Source: Calliopum simillimum
Lineage: Eukaryota > Arthropoda > Insecta > Diptera > Lauxaniidae
Length of the DNA stretch: 64,000 nt
Assembly (NCBI GenBank): GCA_951812925.1
Contig: OX638370.1
Location: forward strand, 1,884,001-1,948,000
Direction of reading: 5' to 3'
Numbering within the stretch: the stretch's first letter is position 1; each line of letters starts with the position of its first letter. A program made the translations under genes and the position numbers. Below the pieces are notes generated by a model. The model was given only the letters and a program-made list of their open reading frames with translations, had not been told where the DNA came from and searched no databases. Shown here piece after piece: positions 35,925 through 47,419 of the stretch.

Positions 35925-36918
35925 TAGACCGGGTTGAAATTTAGATTCATCCCGGATCCAAGTTAGAGGGACTTTTAAAAAAGATATCTGCATAATTTTT
36001 TTTTTTCTGAAAAAAAAAAAAAAACCAATGGAGCACTTTTGTTTATACTGAAGATCTATTTTGGCTAAAAAAACATGTTTTTTGGCCATAACTTTTTTTT
36101 TCAATGAAAGTGGATACCCAAGAGTTCTTTAGAAATATAGATTATGTTCTTACAAAAAATTTTGGCGCTTAAAAACTATTTTTTTTTTTGTGTTATAAAT
36201 AATAGGCGGTTCCAAAAATCAATTTTCTTACGCTTTTCAATAATGAGGTCGGAAAATCGATTTTTTACTCAGAAATATGGCATGTAACGAAAAAAGTGAA
36301 TATAGTAAAAAATGCTTAGAATTGTCCAAGAAATACGTGTGATTCAGAATTTTTTGAGATATTTTATAATTTTTCAAAACTTGTCAAAAAAATAAATACT
36401 ACAAAAAAAAACAACAGCTGAAATTTGATGAATTTTTTGAATACAATAAAAACATTCCAAAAACTCACACGTATCCTTTGAACAGTTCTAAGCATTTTTT
36501 GCCATGTACACTTTTTTCGTTAGATGTTTTACTTTTGAGTAAAAAATGGTTTTTTCGACCGCGTAAATGAAAAATGTAAAAAAATTGACTTTGGGGTTCG
36601 ATATTTTCTATATCCCCAAAAAAAAATTCATAATTTAGGTATAATTTTTAAACACCAAAATATTTGTCAGAACATAATCGTTATTTCTAAAGTAACCTTG
36701 GGTATCCATTTTATAATGAAAAAAAAAGTTATGACCAAAAAACATTTTTTTTTTTTGCCAAAATGGGCCTTCAGTAGAATCAAAAGTTCCCCATTGGTTT
36801 TTCTCGGAATGAAAAAAGAATGAAGTAGATTTCGTCTTTAAGAGTTCCTCAAACTTTTGAGTTGGTTTGGGAATGATTTTGTTTTGCTTCATACAAAATT
36901 GACCCGGTATAATGTCTA
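35925..36918. mobile_element. Foldback element, about 1 kb, arms about 430 bp
   Basis: The left end TAGACCGGGTT is the inverse of the right end AACCCGG-like ACCCGGTATAATGTCTA apart from a small insertion. Along the arms CCTTGGGTATCCATTTT on the right mirrors GTGGATACCCAAGAG on the left, and TTCTAAGCATTTTTTGCCAT on the right mirrors AAAAATGCTTAGAATT on the left. Arms are diverged by many substitutions and small gaps, so the element is older than the one at 21084. No coding capacity. Confidence 0.8.
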
Positions 36919-36919
36919 G

Positions 36920-38815
36920 TCTCTTAAAACTGTTGAAAGTCGAATGATTCTTATTATATCAAAGGATCACATTTCACCTCAAGACGATAATATTTTCTAG
37001 CTAGAGGTTACTTTGGAAATGTTACTTTAGAGAATACTTTTATCGAAGGACTTCCTAAAGTAGCAACTTAACCAACAACGAAGAAATTTTCAGTGTAAAA
37101 CAAATAAAACCGTTCAAAATTGCTTAGCAAAAATAGACTAACAAAAGCACTAAATAGCTGAAATCTTTGTGAATTATCTGTGTTTTCGCTGATTTCCACA
37201 AGCGACTCCACTCCACCCAAATGTATTTGCAGGACGATGCAGCAGTAGAATGCGGAATCAACATTTCGCAAGCAATAAAAATCAAAGTCAACAGCCAATA
37301 GTTTGAGAGCGAAATCGATTTTGGCAGCTTTTTGACAATGAAAGCAACAACAGTGAAGATATGCTTGTGACCCACTGAATGACACTGTGTATGTTTATGT
37401 AATGCCCACTAGGAATATCGAAAGCTCAATACTTGAAAAACAGATGAATAAAGGATATTTGATATAAAATTTATCAGTTTCTCAATCAAAATTGAAAACG
37501 CATTCACGAATTTATCTTTTAATGAAGCACAGTGTTTGCTTTCTGGCAAAAACCTGAATACCAAATTCGACTATAAACATCAATGACACTTTCCGCAAAC
37601 ATTTCTCAGCTATGCAGTGTCGCTATTTTTGTTGTTATTGCAACATTTTGTTTTAAAAAATTCATTACTTTGGCGTAGAAACGTTTTTACAATTTCATTG
37701 TTGTTGTTGTTGCTGCTGTTATTCATTTCAATTGGAAATGATTTTGGCGCCCCACTACCCGTTATTCTATCTACTTTTGCGTGCTATTGTAGGAGTAGCA
37801 GCCGCAGCAGCAGCAGCAACGAAATGCGCAATCTTTGTCGCAACTGGAGAATCTTTATTGCTCCAAGGCGCGCACACACAACGAAACGCAGTTTCTTCTT
37901 CTGCAGCACCATAGCTCCTGTGAGACATTGGTGATGGCGATGAATTCAATTTGAATGCGTCAAATTGAACGCAGATAAAATAAAACAAAAAAAAAATGAA
38001 AGTCGAGAAAGTTGAGGTATAACTTGACGACGTTGTAGAATCAGCAGGAGCTAGGAGTAGTAGAAGTTTTTCAGTAGAATGTTTGCGTAAGGAAATAAAT
38101 TGATTTCTAGGCAGGATGCCACCACACCGCTTTTCTTACGTGGTGAAAAGTTTTGCGCATTTTGCGTTATTTTGAAATTCAATTTGTTGCTCTTATCTGC
38201 AGTTGAGTTGAATTTTTTAACATGGATATTTAGATAATAAATCGCGTGCTTTGGATTTTCTTTCAGTGTCGATTTAATTGTGTTAAAAAAACCATATGAT
38301 AGGACCGCAGGGGTTTAGTATTGTGCGATTGAAAGGTGCAAATCAAGGTATCTTACTAAAACACTATTTTACTATTCTACTCTGGAATATAAGAGTTGAG
38401 TCAGTTGATGGTAGTTTACCACTTTTGAAATTTTAAAGTTTTCAAAATTTCCAGGAAAAACGTCAACTTATTTTTGTGGTTTTTTCAAGATAAATATTCC
38501 TTTTCACACAAACAGAAAAAAATTTCCATACGCCTTTTTGGTGTTTATATTTATGTTCCTCCTTGGCTTGTGTTGTTATTGTTGTTTATTCCGCTTATTC
38601 ATTAATTTATTTTTCTTATTCTTGTAGAAATAATTTAAAATGCAATGCTACAAAAATAGTTTCATCATGAAGAATCTGCAAATTATCTCATTATAGATAC
38701 CTATGCACAATTGAGAGAGCAATTTCGTAAGGAAAAAATCTTGCGTTGCGATATTTCTAACCGTAACTGTCGTTTTTGAAGTGAAACTTCATTGGCTGCG
38801 TAAAAATTTGAAGGT
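36920..38815. other. Intronic non-coding sequence
   Basis: There are TTG/CTG runs near 37697-37720 and GCAGCAGCAGCAGCAAC near 37805-37822. Open frames in the locally GC-richer block 37740-37990 are chance products of the triplet run as far as I can tell. Confidence 0.45.
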
Positions 38816-38817
38816 CT

Positions 38818-39150
38818 CGACACATTTTTTGCCAACACTTTTTCGCGACACTTTTTTGGCGACTTTTTTTCGCCACTTTTTTTCCAACACTTTTTTTCAA
38901 TACGTTTCTCCAACACTTTTTTGGCGACATCTTTTCTTTCGACACTTTTTTTTAAACATTTTTTTCGACACTTTTTTCAATACTTTTTTACGACACTTTT
39001 TTGGCGACACTCTTTTTTCGACTCTTTTTTTTCGATTCTTTTTTTGACACTTTTTTGGCGACACTTTTTTTTACACTTTTTTGTTAAAACTTTTTTTACA
39101 ATTTTGTGGCGACATTTTTTTACGACACATTTTCTTGGCGTCACTTTTCG
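38818..39150. repeat. CGACACTTTTTT minisatellite
   Basis: About 15 imperfect units of the type (C/A)GACACTTTTTT(T)GGC or ...TTC of variable length follow each other. Long His/Phe-rich frames on the plus strand and Lys-rich frames on the minus strand are by-products of the repeat. Confidence 0.9.
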
Positions 39151-39850
39151 CTACATTTCATTATATTACGTATATCTCAAGCTATACAACATATTTTGAT
39201 GAAATTTCGTAGGTAGGCGTGGAATGTGAATTGTTAGTTTTGTGGGACACCCTAAGGCACAAAACGAAGAATATCTACATGTACTATAGGGAAACCATCT
39301 ATGGCAAAGTATCATCATATTTTCTAAGACACTCGACGATATATTGATATTGCAATTCCTATCACTGATATGTTTAAAAAATAATGTTTCTTCGGAAAAC
39401 AAGTAGCAAATGAAAAAGCGGAAACAATCATATGCCTAGCGAATCGGGCAGTGAAAGTTAGTATGTGATATCTCGCAAGCTATAGAAACTTTAAATTTGG
39501 TAAGTAGGTGCTAGGTGCTGAATATACCACATACCATACACTGGTCAAAAAGTGAATGCAATCAGATGAATAACCTCTTGTGAAACAAATGTAGCCCGTA
39601 CAATGCCTAGTCAAAATGCTTGTTTTTTATATGCAAAGCTATGTGAATTGTTAGTAAGAATTCGCTCTAATAAAATGATTTACATATTTCAGACGAATTT
39701 CGTAATAGACCGTAATAAAGGCATGCTTCAAATCCAAAATACCTGCGATTCTAAACATTTGTTCATTTCATAGGTAGCAAGTTTACCCCTCTTTATAAAT
39801 ATACCAAATAATAAATGACAATAAAACGATATGCTCAAATAAACGATAAA
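39150..39850. repeat. Probable decayed transposon sequence with ~300-bp repeated phrases
   Basis: ATCTCAAGCTATACAACATATTTTGATGAAATTTCGTAGGTAGG (39173-39216) has a diverged partner ATCTCGCAAGCTATAGAAAC...TTTGGTAAGTAGG (39471-39508). CGAATTTCGTAATAGACC follows at 39699. No open frame supports coding. Confidence 0.4.
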
Positions 39851-41392
39851 TCTGAAAAATAACATCCTTGGATGTTACAGGTTGCAAATTCAATCTTTAT
39901 TTTATTTAATTTCGAAACATATTTCAAAATATTTGGACCTTCGTGCAATTAACACATCAATTTAAAGGCAACAAATGATATCATGAGCGAACGCATAAAC
40001 ACATACTCCCATATAAATCGCCACAAATCCTCCCACTCTCCTGGGGGGCGAAACACATAACAAACGTACGCACTCAATTTATGAATATTTAGAGATCCCA
40101 CATGCAAACACAATAATAAGGCACACAAACAAACACACACACACACTCCCATTTGTACCGTAAAGCAGTATACACTCTGACCCATGCTGCCACCTGTTGC
40201 GTCGTGCTGTGGTTGATTTTCATTAAGAATCCCTTAAATCAACGGCTACGCATTCAGCTGCCTGCGGCGGACACTTCTCGTGAGATCAGCGCCCAAGTTT
40301 TACTTTAGCTTCCTTCCTTCCTGCTTTGAGGCAACAACATGAATAAATAAAAACGTGTTGCCAACTTGTAAATTGCAGCGATAAAAATTTACTGGCAACA
40401 CCGGTGACTCTCGTCCCTGTGTCTCGATTGCTTGAAAAAGCATTTACTTTTCTACAACAAAAACTTAAAACCATACGCACCCCATACGCACCTGAGTAAC
40501 CTTTTTATGTTTCTATTAAAAAAAAAAAATGGAAATTATATTGCTTTTGCGGTGGGTGGGTGAATTCGCTTCTGTAACAAATCCACTTCAGTGACCAACC
40601 GCTTTGTGTGTGTTAGCTACCTCTCTTCAGTTCACTGGGATATGTACTTGAGCAGTGATTAATTTTCATTAATAGCGAAGTCGCTTGGCAGCACTAGGTA
40701 ACTGATATCGTTGAGGTTTTCATGTTTATTTCTAAGAGGGTATTTGAGTTGAGGTCGGATGCATACACATACAAACGTATGTTTGAGTACAGTCAGTGGT
40801 GAGTGGAGGAGACGTTTTCTTCAATTTTATTATGTTGTATTCTCTGAAAGAAAATTTTTAATCTGCTTGGTTTTGCATTTCCATTCAACTTCGTTTATAT
40901 TTTTTTTCATTTTATTTTTTCTTTTATGGTACAATAAAAAATGTGTGGTTTGCATTTTTTCATCTTTTTTGTTCCGAGTTTTCTCTTATCAACCTCAGCT
41001 GCAAAATGTTTTCATATAATTCAAAAGTGGTTAATGTGTGGTTATGGCACAGAATATTGAGATACCATAAAAGGACGTAAATAGCGTTTTATTTCAGATT
41101 TAATATCTTTTGAGGTGCTTAAGTTTGTTAAAGCAAGTTGAATACTTTAAAATGTTCAAATTATTGTAAAGATTTCAAATTGAAAATAATATTATTAATA
41201 CTTCTGTTGGTAACATCTGGTATGGCATTTTTTCATAAGTTTTTAGGAGAGCAAATTTAAAGTTTAATATGCTACGAAAATACCACAAAACTTGGTTTGG
41301 TCAAGTTGTTTTTCTTCGGATCTACAAGTCGTTGAGCAACTCTCACCAAAAGCATCACCTTTCATGCTGAATCTTTTTGCCATGATATAATT
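39851..41392. other. Intronic non-coding sequence
   Basis: No gene is supported. It has a (CA)n run near 40130-40146. A GC-richer stretch 40190-40300 shares GAGATCAGCGCC with 10145-10156 but has no coding signal. Confidence 0.5.
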
Positions 41393-41394
41393 GC

Positions 41395-41467
41395 TAGGTA
41401 TCTAGCTCAGTTGGTATGGCATGAGACTCTACGCTCAGGGTCGTGGGTTCGTGCCCCACGTTGGGCG
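41395..41467 (+). pseudogene. tRNA-Lys(CTT)-derived pseudogene
   Basis: From TAGCTCAGTTGG (A box region, 41402) through ATGAGACTCT and CTCAGGGTCGTGGGTTCG to CCCCACGTTGGGCG, the sequence follows eukaryotic tRNA-Lys(CTT). Defects: the 5' acceptor strand no longer pairs with the TTGGGCG end; the anticodon loop has lost its CTT, reading CTCTACG with one base deleted from the arm; and the B box has T for the conserved A in GGTTCGA. It is therefore unlikely to give a working tRNA. It could also be the head of an undescribed SINE, but no second copy is seen here. Confidence 0.75.
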
Positions 41468-41469
41468 AC

Positions 41470-42265
41470 ATATCAAAATGTTTTTGTAAAAAACTTATTA
41501 TTTCGCGATTCGGAAAATAAAAGGAACTTTATTTTAGTCTAACTAAGATAAAGCTTGGGGTAAAAATTGAGGGAGTAGAATAAAACATGTCGGTACCAAA
41601 AACCACTTATTCTTTATTGTACGAATCACAACTCAGAATTTAATAGCTTATATTTTAACACGAAGAATGAGAGCTCCAAATCGCCAGCGTTGCCAATAGT
41701 TAATAAATTTTCGTATATGAACAAAAATATTTTATTTAAATTTTGGTTCTAATGTAAAATAATTTTTCAATCGTTTAGAAGGAGATGTACTAATAACTTC
41801 TGAAACAGAACCCTTATAAAAATTAAAAAAAATACATTAAACAGAGAATTCATCAAAGGTTCTTAAAATTTGGGTAATTCATTATTTCTTAGACTATGTG
41901 AGCTGTGATGCAACGTTAACTTTACTTTTTATTTACTACAAAAAAATGTTAAGTCACTTGTACCCCTTTGCTCCTAGCCCCCTCAATTGTAAAAAAAAAT
42001 TAAAATTGAAATACTTTTATCGAAAAATTCAATTTGTCAAAATTGTTTTATAGAAACTGACATAATAAGCACCCGTCTGTCATAAAGTTTCAACGCGATG
42101 GGCGAAGGTCAACCTAAAAGTTGATTCGATCTTCGAAAAATCTGTTATATGGGTGATTCCCATAAAAATGCACCATTCAATGTACCGGAGCTTAAAACCA
42201 TGTTTGAATTTAAGATCTGTGTTAACTTTTCGAAAATTTTTTTTTATTGAATTGACGTACATAAA
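41470..42265. other. Intronic non-coding sequence
   Basis: No gene or repeat is recognised. Confidence 0.5.
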
Positions 42266-42269
42266 AGTT

Positions 42270-42800
42270 GGTCCTTCATTTTAAACTATCTCAGTTTGTC
42301 TTATTCTAACTGCAAATTTTTAAAATATTGAGTAAAAAGATAACTGAAAGTGAAGAGAAAGAGGAGATGCTTTTTCAGCTCAGTCAGTTTTGGTCTTTCG
42401 ATAGCGAGTGTTTGTGTGTTTTCTTTTAAAGTTCAAAAATTTTGTAAGGAACGCAAGTGTGTGTCATTCTCCGCGTAAGTTTTTTAAAGTTACTAAACAT
42501 ATTATTTTATCTTTATATAATTAAATGTATACACATTTAAAGGGGCTAGCCACCAGTTTCAACTTTTTTTATAATAATTACTTTTTCATTGTGATAGTAC
42601 TGTTTTCGCAACATTTTGTCATTCTCCACTTAATAATTTTTCAACTAGGTTTTTTTTTGTTAGTTTTGCTCAAACCATTTATTTAAAAAATAAAAATTAA
42701 AATTAAAAAAAAAGAAACACTTAAATAAACTTTTCAAAAAACCAACGTAAATTTTTAGGGTTGCCACCTAGTTATTTTCGAAAATCTTGTATCATCCTTA
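42270..42800. repeat. Dispersed AT-rich repeat, family B copy 2
   Basis: It aligns over about 500 bases with 12285-12850: GTGAAGAGAAAGAGGAGATG, CAGCTCAGTCAGTTTTGG, TTTCGATAGCGAGTG, GTCATTCTCCGCGTAAG, ATATAATTAAAT and AGGGTTGCCACCTAGTTATTTTCG. No coding capacity. It is probably a non-autonomous transposon whose exact ends I cannot fix. Confidence 0.75.
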
Positions 42801-42969
42801 CGTTTTTTAACCGAATTGTAATTTTTGGTTTCAGAACAGTTTAAATAATCTGGGCATGTTTTCGTACTTTTTTCGGAGATTTACCCATACATATATAAAT
42901 TACACTAGGGAACACATTCTTTTTTTCGCCACCCTCAGCTTAACTGAGTTTTCGAATTTACTTGTATGC

Positions 42970-43010
42970 ATGTATGTATTCTCCTTTAACTCCTAGGAGG
43001 AGCATAGGGC
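42970..43010 (-). mobile_element. Extremely truncated copy of the same LINE (41 bp of 3' tip)
   Basis: On the minus strand, 41 bases from GCCCTATGCTCCTCC through AGTTAAAGGAGAATACATACAT are identical to the 3' tip of the plus-strand LINE ending near 26205. The similarity stops abruptly on the 5' side. This is the pattern expected from severe 5' truncation during target-primed reverse transcription. Confidence 0.8.
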
Positions 43011-43011
43011 A

Positions 43012-43850
43012 TTTACTTAGTTCATTCAATTTAAGTCATGTGAGAAATACATGACATTTCGATGCAGCTTGGGGGCGTTAGAAAAATTGGTTTGAAGATT
43101 TTGTATTTGAACTTGATTAAATTTTAGTTCTTGAATGCTTATGAATAGCGTGTGTTTGAACTGAAGAAACTGATAAACTCACATGAAAAGGATAAAAAAA
43201 AAACAAAACAAGAAGGAGATTTCCATGCAACAAAGTAAGAAAATTTAATTGTGGTTTGGTAGCACTTTGAAAATGAAAAAAAAAGAAGAAAAAAACAATT
43301 TTAAAACAGTCTATGATGACAAGAAAGACGGCTTGTCAAGGATAAAGGATAAAGGATAATATGCTTGGATGAACACAGGATACGTTGTGTGCAGCGTAAC
43401 ATAAACTTGCGTTCTGCGATACGTTACGTTGTGTGTTGCTGCTCTACCAGTGATGCTGTGATGCGATCTCTAATGTGTTCAATTGACACGCTGACATCTG
43501 ATGCAATGTGATACAGTGTGATGTATGTGTGTGTGTGTGTACGCATGTGTTATAAACATATACACATGCATATATACTCTCATACACACTAACAACAACA
43601 GCAGCATGTAAGTGAAATATGTGCAAACGACATTTGAATACAAATTATGGCGACAGCAGCAAAGATGGCGCGTCTCGTCTTTGTGTCGCTGACACGTTTG
43701 CTTTGTAACGCTTATGGCGCCAATACTGCTTTGTTTGTATGTGTGTGCGTGTTTAAGTATGTGTGCTGCATACACAGGTGAATTTGCACAAAAAATGCTA
43801 TTTATATATTGTTTATTATTAAATTTTATAGATTTTTCATGGAGTTAATG
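43012..43850. other. Intronic non-coding sequence
   Basis: It contains A runs, a (TG)n microsatellite at about 43525-43540 and CATA/ACACAC runs. Cys/His-rich open frames are microsatellite artefacts. Confidence 0.5.
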
Positions 43851-43854
43851 TTGA

Positions 43855-44106
43855 TAGAGAATTTTCTCCATGATACTAGTAGTATTTGTTGTTAGTCAAA
43901 AGCCGTTGCATACTTTAAGGACTAATTTATTTGCATTAATACATTTTAAATTGTAAATTTTGGAGATTTTTCGTACCATATCCTTCTTCCATGAAAATGC
44001 TTCAACTTCTATATGATGTATATGGTAATGGAGAATTTTTGCTATAATTCTAGTAGTATTTGTTGCTATTCAAAAATTCATTGCATACTTTTAAGACTAC
44101 TTTTTG
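43855..44106 (+). repeat. Two-copy degenerate tandem duplication (176 bp apart)
   Basis: AGAGAATTTTCTCCATGATACTAGTAGTATTTGTTG followed by TTGCATACTTTAAGGACTA (43857-43923) recurs as GGAGAATTTTTGCTATAATTCTAGTAGTATTTGTTG with TTGCATACTTTTAAGACTA at about 44031-44100. Confidence 0.7.
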
Positions 44107-44109
44107 AAA

Positions 44110-46540
44110 GCCGTTAAAATTACTCTTTCTAAGCAGTTTTACTGAATTATTCTGCTTTAACATCGCAATATATTGAGTAATTCAATGTAATCCCAAAAAA
44201 AGAAAATTTCCATTAAAAATTTAAATATCCAATAAATTTTCAATTTCGCAAAGATTTCCGTTTGATGAAACTAACGACGAAATTTCATTAATTTGCTGAC
44301 AACATAACTTGCTACTTTAGTCGTATTTACTTTCTAATGCTCGTACTCTCTGTGCCATTTTCCCACCCGTAATTTCTCATTACTCTTTTAAATATTAAAT
44401 GTTAATCTCCTGCGCATTTCCGGTATCCTGAGAGCAACCATCAACTCAACGCGCAGATTAACGCAATTTGTCGTGAATTTTTTTTTCATTTTATTTTCTT
44501 CTGCTGCGTGACATTAAGATTAAGCGCAAAAAACGAAACATGCAACACATCTTTTCGATGAACGCCAGGCAACAGGAAACAGGAAGTTAAGCAGACGCTC
44601 TGAACTGGAGCTTTGCTACGTGAGGCAGACGCGTGTTGAGTTTAATTTAAAATTTATAAGAACAGCAAATGTAAATTCCAAGCAGACAGCAACAGCAGCA
44701 ACAACAACAACAACAACAGCAGCAGCAACAGAAGCTGCTTGCAACTGCAACATTGGCAAATATTTTTATGCAAACCGAGTGAGTGACTGACTTGGGAAAT
44801 TTGTATTTATTGCACAAATACACACACACACTCGTGTGCTTGTGTGTATTTATGTGCATATTTATTACCATGTTGCGCTTTAAATGTCACCGAGTTTGTG
44901 CAAATGTTGCTCTGCCTGCAAGGTAAGCAATGCAAAACTCATTGCAGCAGCAAAAGACGTGTGTCAAGTTGCTACAGAAAAAGGTAGTGCATTTTATTAA
45001 GGATCAGGAATTTATTCACCTTTTTTTGTTTTATTAGTGGAAAAGAGTTTAAATTTAAAGTAAAGCAGCCATTCCATGCCTAGCGTGACAAGATCTGCCA
45101 CACCCCTTCCGGTTTCGCTGAAATTTGGTACATGGTTTCGTTTCATGCCTAATCATTAAGGAATGGCTATTTGGCCAGTTCTGGGCCATTTTGTGGTCGA
45201 GCCTTTTTTTCCAATTTTCAAAAAATTATAGCTTCTAAGCCTCGAGACATACCAATTTTCCCTCTGTTTTTTATGAAAGATTATTTTTTTTGGAAGGTAA
45301 AAAAGGTGTACCTGGGCATGTTTTTTGTAGTTTAGTACTAAAATAGTAGTAAATTTAGCAATTTTTATGAAATTTAAAAATTTTTATTTTAAGCTTATAG
45401 CCTAATTCAATACCTTTCCAAAAGTGACCTGAGCAGGAAAATCGGTTAAGAAATGTCCAAGTTATTGACAGTTATTTAAGAAGAGTTTGTCACAATTTAC
45501 CGATTTTTCCACTTCTTTTCAGAATAAGCCAAATTTGTTTATTTGTAAAAAAATAATTGCTTCTTTTAAATATTTCTATTTTTTTCAATCCAAGGTCGCA
45601 CATAACTCTTTCCCAGTACATATGATGATAAAAACTTTAATAAAAAAAGCCAACAATAAGGTAAAATTGCAATGAAAGACAAAAATGAGTTTTTGATTTC
45701 GAACGTTTCACCTAACGATGTCACAAACCCATTCACATCCTTACACACATGCATGAGTAACAACAGCAATGTTACTGATAATACTCCTGATGTTGCTGTT
45801 ACCTTTGCTACGCCATTGCTGTGCTATGTTGCCTAATCAAAATCTAAATCTGGCAATGCCTTTTTTTTTCCAATTTTGCTCGCTTAGGTAGTTCAAAAAT
45901 TGGCCCAAAAGGGAGCCAGAATGTCTATGCGGGAATTTTCATTGTGTGCGAAATTTTCCTCAAAATACTATCGTGCAACACATGGCACGTAATTTCTTCA
46001 AAATTTTTGGTGGGGAAGGTGGAGCAGAAAGTATCAGTTGACTTTGGTATAATGGTAAAAGAAAGTGAACACTTTGACAACAATACCAACAGCAGTGCTA
46101 TAAAATAAAAGCTGCTGCAGAAAACAACAACAGCAAAAATAGCTGGCAACACTTGCTCGCATAAATGCTACACATGTGCCACACTGTTTTTGATATTGCT
46201 GGTGTTGTTGTTGCTGTTGTAATAGCACAAAACGCACCAACACTTAGTATGTAAGGATGTGTTCCTGCAAATGAAAGTTTTGTACATGTAGTACCCTAGC
46301 AAACTTTTGAAAGATCTTTGAATCGTCCATATTTATTGGGTTGAATTTACAACTCTTCCAGGTGACTTTTACTCGATAAAGCTTCAGCTTTATTTTTCTG
46401 AAATCATCTTTGCGAGACTTGCGAGTTTTCTCTCAAAAAAATCATCGCCACAGATGAAACTATAATCTCGTGGGAGAATATTTGATCACGCATCGATCGA
46501 AATACTTTTCTTCCGTGGTTGTGGATATTTGTCTACAAAG
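44110..46540. other. Intronic non-coding sequence
   Basis: It has CAA/CAG triplet runs at 44688-44730 and CAACAGCA near 46125. The stretch 45060-45490 has transposon-like phrases (GCTGAAATTTGGTACATGG, AAATCGGTTAAGAAATGTCC) but no visible ends. No gene is supported. Confidence 0.45.
44688..44730 (+). repeat. CAR trinucleotide (opa-like) microsatellite
   Basis: Alternating CAG and CAA triplets, giving a poly-Cys frame on the minus strand that is not a gene. Confidence 0.9.
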
Positions 46541-46933
46541 AAAAAAAAAGTACCATGCGCGAAAGATCAGACCACCTGAACTTTATGTTTTCGGGGTCGC
46601 TGAGTCCGAATATGGTGCCAGAATAGCGAAGTTGGTTCGCGTTTTTTCAGAAATCAACAATAATGCTGAAAATTAGAGATTTTTCATGGTTTCCGAAAAA
46701 ACGCGAACCAACTTCGCTAATCTGACACTTTATTCGGTGTCCAGCGACCCCGAAAACATAAAGTTCCGGTGGTCTGATCTTTCGCGCAGGGTACTTTTTT
46801 TTTTTTTTGGCCTGTGCACAGGACTACAAAAAAAATTCCTTGCGCGAACGATCAGACCACCGGAACTTTATGTTTTCGGGGTCGCTGGACACCGAATATA
46901 GACTTTAGATTATCGAAGTTGGTTCGCGTTTTT
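46541..46933. repeat. Three alternating (+ - +) copies of a ~110-bp unit
   Basis: Unit 1 (46541-46650, plus), unit 2 (46694-46808, inverted) and unit 3 (46827-46933, plus) share GCGCGAAAGATCAGACCACC, TTTATGTTTTCGGGGTCGCT, GGACACCGAATA and GCGAAGTTGGTTCGCGTTTTT. A perfect 12-bp palindrome CCTGTGCACAGG (46811-46822) sits between units 2 and 3. Adjacent units can fold into two alternative long hairpins. Confidence 0.88.
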
Positions 46934-46989
46934 ATTTGTTTTTTTATTTAATAAATTTTTTGAAAAAATAAGAAAAAAAATCCTAAAAT

Positions 46990-47400
46990 TCTGAAAAAAC
47001 TCACACGTATTCTGTGAACAATTCTAAGCATTTTTTGCCATATTAACTTTTTTAGTTAGATGCCTCGCTTTTGAGTAAAAAATCGTATTTTTGACTGCGT
47101 AATTGAAAAACGTAAAAAAATCGATTTTGGGATGCAAATATTATCTATACTACCAAAAAAAATTTGGTTTTTTAAACGCCGAAATTTTTGTAAGAATATA
47201 GTCTTTATTTCTAAGGCAACCTTGGGTATTCATTTTGAAATTAAAAAAAGTTATGAGCAAAAACATGTTTTTTTTTAACCAAAATGGGGCAAAATGGTTG
47301 TTTCTCCGAATGGAAAAAAAAAATGATGCAGATATCGTTTTTAAGAGTCCTCCTAACTTTCGAGTTGGTTTCGGGATGAATTTAAATTTCTACCCTATCC
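46990..47400. repeat. Half copy (one arm) of the 35.9-kb foldback family
   Basis: CTCACACGTAT, ACAATTCTAAGCATTTTTTG, GAGTAAAAAATCG, CTAAGGCAACCTTGGGTAT and GAGTTGGTTTCGGGATGAAT follow the order of the right arm at 36465-36880. The end resembles the left arm's CCGGGATGAATCTAAATTTC. Only one arm is present. Confidence 0.8.
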
Positions 47401-47419
47401 GACGCACAGAAATCAATTT

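Noticed and set aside
37732..37988. Locally GC-richer block with 60-105-codon frames in several phases
   Set aside because: The frames arise from a GCAGCAGCAGCAGC run and none has a convincing splice site or motif.
38781..39199. His/Phe-rich plus frames and Lys-rich minus frames
   Set aside because: They are translations of the CGACACTTTTTT minisatellite.
44647..44871. Poly-Cys minus-strand frame
   Set aside because: It is a translation of a CAA/CAG microsatellite.
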